Assembly (NCBI GenBank): GCA_009917695.1
Contig: JAACJG010000002.1
Span: 310,001 to 374,000 of the forward strand
From: Candidatus Rifleibacterium amylolyticum
GTDB lineage: Bacteria; Muiribacteriota; Ozemobacteria; Ozemobacterales; Ozemobacteraceae
DNA: 64,000 nucleotides
Reading direction: 5' to 3'
Position numbers and translations under genes: made by a program. Of this stretch, positions 60,640 through 64,000 are shown piece after piece. The notes under the pieces were generated by a model that did no database searches, had not been told where the DNA came from, and saw nothing but the letters and a program-made list of their open reading frames with translations. Numbering within the stretch: position 1 is the stretch's first letter; every line of letters starts with the position of its first letter.

Positions 60640-60818
60640 CGGAAGAGTGCGCGGGAATGACGAGAAGGTAGAGCGAAACCTTTATCCGTCACACCCGCGA
60701 AGGCGGTTCTTACTTATCGTCACACCCGCGAAGGCGGGTGTCCAGAGAGAGAAGATAGATTCCCGCCTGCGCGGGAATGACGAGAAGGTAGCGCGGGAAT
60801 GACGAGAAGGTAGAGCGG
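60618..60818. repeat. Composite repeat cluster, right of the GIY-YIG gene
   Basis: Starts with a half unit (ATTCCCGCCTGCGCGGGAAT, 60618-60637). The segment from 60682 repeats 60109-60256 with few changes: a truncated CCGTCA unit, a complete unit (about 60718-60782) and short GCGGGAATGACGAGAAGGTA units. Confidence 0.82.
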
Positions 60819-60821
60819 AAA

Positions 60822-60830
60822 TGATATAAT
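60822..60830 (+). promoter_or_regulatory. Extended -10 promoter for hsdR
   Basis: TGATATAAT (TG at 60822-60823, perfect TATAAT at 60825-60830), immediately after the repeat cluster and 18 bases before the hsdR ATG. No good -35 is visible. Confidence 0.55.
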
Positions 60831-60848
60831 GATATTGAAAGCAGCGTG

Positions 60849-63800
60849 ATGAATAACGACAATACACAGAGTGACAAGCAGAATAATCAGAGACAGAGCA
60901 ATTTCAGCTTTATCGATGATGAACTGAAGCAGATTAGAGAGTTTGCGCAGAAAGCGGAACTGCGCGGGCGGCTCGACTCCAGATATGCCTGCTTTCAGGC
61001 CAGACTGACGGCAGAAACTGCCCTCAAATGGATATTCAAGGTTGATTCTGAGCTGTCTCTGCCTTATAACACCATGCTCAGCAGCCTGATCAATGATACC
61101 GGCTTTCAGAAAATTGCTCCAATTCAGGTTAAACGCAGCCTGACCATTATTCAGAAATACGGCAACCTGGCTGCACACAGCGAACATGCGATATCAGCCC
61201 AGGACTCGGTTCTTGTCGTCAAGCAGCTGCACAGCGTTCTTTTCTGGCTGCATCGAAACTATTTCGATGTCGATCTGCAGTCAGAATTCAACGACAAGCT
61301 TATTCCCGATGCCGGTGATATCGCCAGAACCAGTCGCAACAAGATTCTTGAGCTCGAACAGAAACACGAAGACGAAGAAAAAAAGCTCAGAGACGCCCTT
61401 GAGGCAGAAAAAGCCGACAAAGAAGCTTACCAGGCCAGACTAACCGCACAGGAAGCCGAAATCGCGCAGCTGAAGGCACAAATCGCCACAAAGAAAGCTG
61501 AAGCAGAGGCTGTTCCTGATACGCATGATTATTCTGAAGCCGAGACCAGAAAACTACTCATCGACGTGCTGCTCAGAGAAGCCGGCTGGCACAAAGGCTC
61601 ACCGAACCTGAAAGAAGAATACGAACTCGACGGCATCGACAGGAACAAGAATTATACCGGCACCGGCTTTGCCGACTACGTTCTCTTCGACGACAACGGA
61701 CTGCCGCTGGCAGTCATCGAGGCCAAGAAAACCAGCAAAGATGCGCAGCTCGGCAAATATCAGGCACTCGACTACGCCAACGCGCTTACAAAAAAGTTCA
61801 ACCAGCGCCCGTTGATCTTTTATACCAACGGCTATGAAATCTTCATCTGGGACGACCACTTCTACCCGGAACGAAAGATTCAGGGCTTCTACAAAAAAGA
61901 CGAGCTACAGCTGGCAATAGAGCGCCGAAAATCACGAAAATCCATACTCAACCCGACGATCAACCGCAAGACGGTCGAGCGACCCTACCAGCACCTTGCC
62001 ATACGGGCAGTTACCGAACATTTTGAGACGAAGAATCAAAGAAGAGCTCTGCTGGTGATGGCTACCGGCTCTGGCAAGACCAGGCTCACGATTGCTCTGG
62101 TTGAAGTGCTGCAGAAAGCCAACTGGGCCAAGCGTGTGCTGTTTCTGTGCGATCGCGATTCGCTGGTAAAACAGGCCAAAGGCGCGTTCACGAAATTTCT
62201 GCCGAACTGCCCGGCGGCTGATCTGAGAGATGCGAAGTCTGACAATCTTTCCAGAGTCTGCCTGTCGACCTATCACACGATGATGAACCTGATCAACGAG
62301 TTCAAAGACGGCGAGAGACTGTTTACACCGGGCCATTTCGATCTGCTGGTCATCGACGAGGCCCACCGCAGCATTTACCAGAAGTTCGGCGCGATCTTCG
62401 ATTACTTCGATTCTTACCTGGTCGGCCTGACCGCAACGCCCAGAGATGAAGTCGATAAGAACACCTACCAGATGTTTAACCTGACCAGAGAGACCGGCCC
62501 GGTGTTCGGTTATGACCTCGCCGAAGCCATAGAACAGGGCTATCTGCTGAACTATTACAAGGCCACAGTGTCAACCAAGCTCAGCCGCGAAGGCCTCACC
62601 TACTCGCAGCTCAGTGATGAAGACAAAGAAGAGTATGACAAACACTTCGTCGATGAAGTTACCGGTGAAAGGCCCGAGAAAGTCGGCAAGGAAGCGATCA
62701 ACAAGTGGTTGTTCAATACCCCCACGGTCGATAATTTCCTGAAAGATCTTATGGAAAAAGGCATCAAGATCGATGGCGGCGACAAGCTCGGCAAAACCAT
62801 CATATTTGCGCGCAACAGCGACCATGCGAAGTTCATCGTCACTAGATTCGACGCCAATTACCCGCAACACAAGGGGCATTTCTGCGCACAGATCGACTAC
62901 ACCCTCGGCAAAGATGCAGAAGGCATGATCGACAAGTTCAAAAAGGCAGACGGTATGCCTCAGATAGCGGTCTCGGTCGATATGCTCGATACCGGGATCG
63001 ATGTTCCTGAAGTCGTGAACCTGGTATTTGCCAAGCCAGTGTATTCGAAAGTGAAGTTCTGGCAGATGATCGGCCGTGGCACGAGAAAGTGCGAAGACCT
63101 GTTCGGGCCCGGTGACGATAAAAAGTGCTTCTATGTATTCGACTACTGCGAGAATTTCGAATTCTTCGAAACCAACCCCGGCGGTGTTGAAAGTAACGCC
63201 GTGATTCCGCTAAGCCAGCGAATCTTCAGAAACCGCCTGGTATTGGCTGAAATGTTGCAGGATAACGACAGCGAAGAGTCAGCGGCGATCAGAAAAGAGT
63301 TTCTCGACAACCTGCACGAATACGTGTCAGGCATGTGCGATGAGAACTTTCTGGTGCGGCCATACCTGAAAAGTGTAACGAAACTGAAGAGCCGTGAGGC
63401 CTGGGAAAATCTCGACTCTGAGCTGAGAGCTGAAGTAGCGAAGAACATATCAGGATTACCCAGTCAGATCGAACAAGACGATGAATACGCCCGGCGCTGG
63501 GATCACCTGCTGCTGAAGACCGAACTGGCATTGTTTGAACATGAAGCCATGAAAAAGCTCAATAGATCTTCGGCTGAATACATATCTCTGATGAAAAAAA
63601 TCAGAAAAATTGCAGACAGGCTCGAAGACAAGACGACGATACCTGACGTCAAGAAGCAGCTGGAATTCATTCAGGCGATACAAACAGATGAGTTCTGGGA
63701 AGGCATGAACATCAAGGTTCTCGAAGAGATCAGAAAGCGCCTCAGACTGCTGATCAAATACATCGATCAGGCTGATAAGAAAATCGTTTATTCGAACTTC

Positions 63801-64000
63801 AGCGACACCCTGACCCAGCCCGCAGCATTCGAGCCAGGCACCGAGGTATTCAAAAACGATGAGCTTGCTGCCTACCGGCAGAAAATGAGCGCCGTCATCA
63901 ATGAAAACCTTGATAAAGAAGTGATCTGGAAGGTTCGCTGCAATCGCCCGCTTACTGATTCCGATCTCAGGCAGCTCGAAGAGATTCTTGACCTGAGCAC
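60849..64000 (+). CDS. hsdR: Type I restriction-modification system, restriction (R) subunit, 3' end outside window
   Basis: At least 1050 residues, open to the window edge. Residues 15-135 form a DUF4145-like domain (ELKQIREFAQKAELRGRLD ... NLAAHSEHAISAQDSVLVVKQLH), and a coiled coil follows (about 165-215). The PD-(D/E)xK nuclease has Asp276 (GFADYV) and Glu291-Ala-Lys293 (VIEAKK). The helicase has ATGSGKT (405-411), DEAH (503-506), LTATP (527-531) and later motifs SVDMLDTGIDVPEVVNLVF and QMIGRGTR. It translocates DNA with ATP and cuts when the HsdM/S complex meets unmodified sites. ATG 60849 has only GAAAGC before it. Cut off from hsdS by the repeat/GIY-YIG insert, it seems to have its own promoter. 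Confidence 0.95.
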   Translation, partial: MNNDNTQSDKQNNQRQSNFSFIDDELKQIREFAQKAELRGRLDSRYACFQARLTAETALKWIFKVDSELSLPYNTMLSSLINDTGFQKIAPIQVKRSLTIIQKYGNLAAHSEHAISAQDSVLVVKQLHSVLFWLHRNYFDVDLQSEFNDKLIPDAGDIARTSRNKILELEQKHEDEEKKLRDALEAEKADKEAYQARLTAQEAEIAQLKAQIATKKAEAEAVPDTHDYSEAETRKLLIDVLLREAGWHKGSPNLKEEYELDGIDRNKNYTGTGFADYVLFDDNGLPLAVIEAKKTSKDAQLGKYQALDYANALTKKFNQRPLIFYTNGYEIFIWDDHFYPERKIQGFYKKDELQLAIERRKSRKSILNPTINRKTVERPYQHLAIRAVTEHFETKNQRRALLVMATGSGKTRLTIALVEVLQKANWAKRVLFLCDRDSLVKQAKGAFTKFLPNCPAADLRDAKSDNLSRVCLSTYHTMMNLINEFKDGERLFTPGHFDLLVIDEAHRSIYQKFGAIFDYFDSYLVGLTATPRDEVDKNTYQMFNLTRETGPVFGYDLAEAIEQGYLLNYYKATVSTKLSREGLTYSQLSDEDKEEYDKHFVDEVTGERPEKVGKEAINKWLFNTPTVDNFLKDLMEKGIKIDGGDKLGKTIIFARNSDHAKFIVTRFDANYPQHKGHFCAQIDYTLGKDAEGMIDKFKKADGMPQIAVSVDMLDTGIDVPEVVNLVFAKPVYSKVKFWQMIGRGTRKCEDLFGPGDDKKCFYVFDYCENFEFFETNPGGVESNAVIPLSQRIFRNRLVLAEMLQDNDSEESAAIRKEFLDNLHEYVSGMCDENFLVRPYLKSVTKLKSREAWENLDSELRAEVAKNISGLPSQIEQDDEYARRWDHLLLKTELALFEHEAMKKLNRSSAEYISLMKKIRKIADRLEDKTTIPDVKKQLEFIQAIQTDEFWEGMNIKVLEEIRKRLRLLIKYIDQADKKIVYSNFSDTLTQPAAFEPGTEVFKNDELAAYRQKMSAVINENLDKEVIWKVRCNRPLTDSDLRQLEEILDLS

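Noticed and set aside
60109-60818. CRISPR array
   Set aside because: Repeated units are adjacent or nested, vary in length and lack spacers of uniform size; no cas genes are nearby.

Overview
The window looks like chromosome from a free-living, Gram-negative-type bacterium of moderate GC content. The signs are Shine-Dalgarno sites of the GGAGG type, TTGACA/TATAAT-like promoters at 16-18 bp spacing, lipoprotein signal peptides, OmpA-like domains, type IV pilus retraction ATPases and many pseudopilins. FecR, WG-repeat, HEAT/TPR and pseudopilin-like secreted proteins together recall poorly cultured lineages such as candidate phylum Riflebacteria. That placement is only an impression and rests on no marker gene. 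Thirteen or more pseudopilin-like genes lie here without a secretin, assembly ATPase or platform gene, so the machine they belong to must be encoded elsewhere.

Layout. 0-2.4 kb: minus-strand operon of an ABC-2 permease with a large extra domain and a YtrA-type GntR regulator, behind a promoter carrying a near-perfect palindrome. 2.6-6.1 kb: two PilT-type ATPases overlapping by 4 bp and a GAF-class III adenylate cyclase with a zinc ribbon. 6.3-13.7 kb: DUF2087 regulator, glycerate 2-kinase, MA-type metallopeptidase, a SpoIIE-phosphatase remnant, a HEAT-repeat membrane protein and a FecR lipoprotein. 13.9-22.4 kb: a plus-strand STAS + three-pseudopilin operon converging on a minus-strand five-gene operon (four pseudopilins and a secreted protein). 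Related secreted proteins sit at both edges of the plus-strand operon. 22.8-34.6 kb: Uma2 nuclease with proC-proB-proA, a DUF1538 membrane protein with a PII-like partner, a sodium:solute symporter and a TPR protein. 34.8-42.2 kb: secreted CxxCxGxG zinc-finger protein, tRNA-Ala(CGC), a large unknown membrane protein with an attenuator-like leader, tRNA-Ser(CGA) and a WG-repeat protein. 42.2-48.2 kb: two tandem copies of a three-gene operon encoding a pseudopilin fused to an OmpA-like domain plus two more pseudopilins. 48.5-54.5 kb: an eRF1-like/host-attachment-type protein, an ECF sigma operon, two membrane proteins and a serine hydrolase.

54.5-64 kb is a defence island: RloA/RloB-type ATPase and TOPRIM pair (minus strand), then a type I restriction-modification locus hsdM - two small repeat-derived ORFs - hsdS - GIY-YIG nuclease - hsdR (hsdR runs off the window). 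It has visibly been rearranged. Two extra copies of the hsdM 3' tail are present. A dispersed palindromic repeat (CCGTCA...TGACGG ends, two internal hairpins) sits in frame in the two small ORFs, and longer composite copies of it flank the GIY-YIG gene as direct repeats.

Strongest leads: the duplicated pseudopilin-OmpA operon; the biotinyl/lipoyl-like segment inside a PilX-like protein; the repeat + GIY-YIG module that has split hsdS from hsdR; the hsdM tail remnants; and the DUF1538 / triple-PII-like pair.
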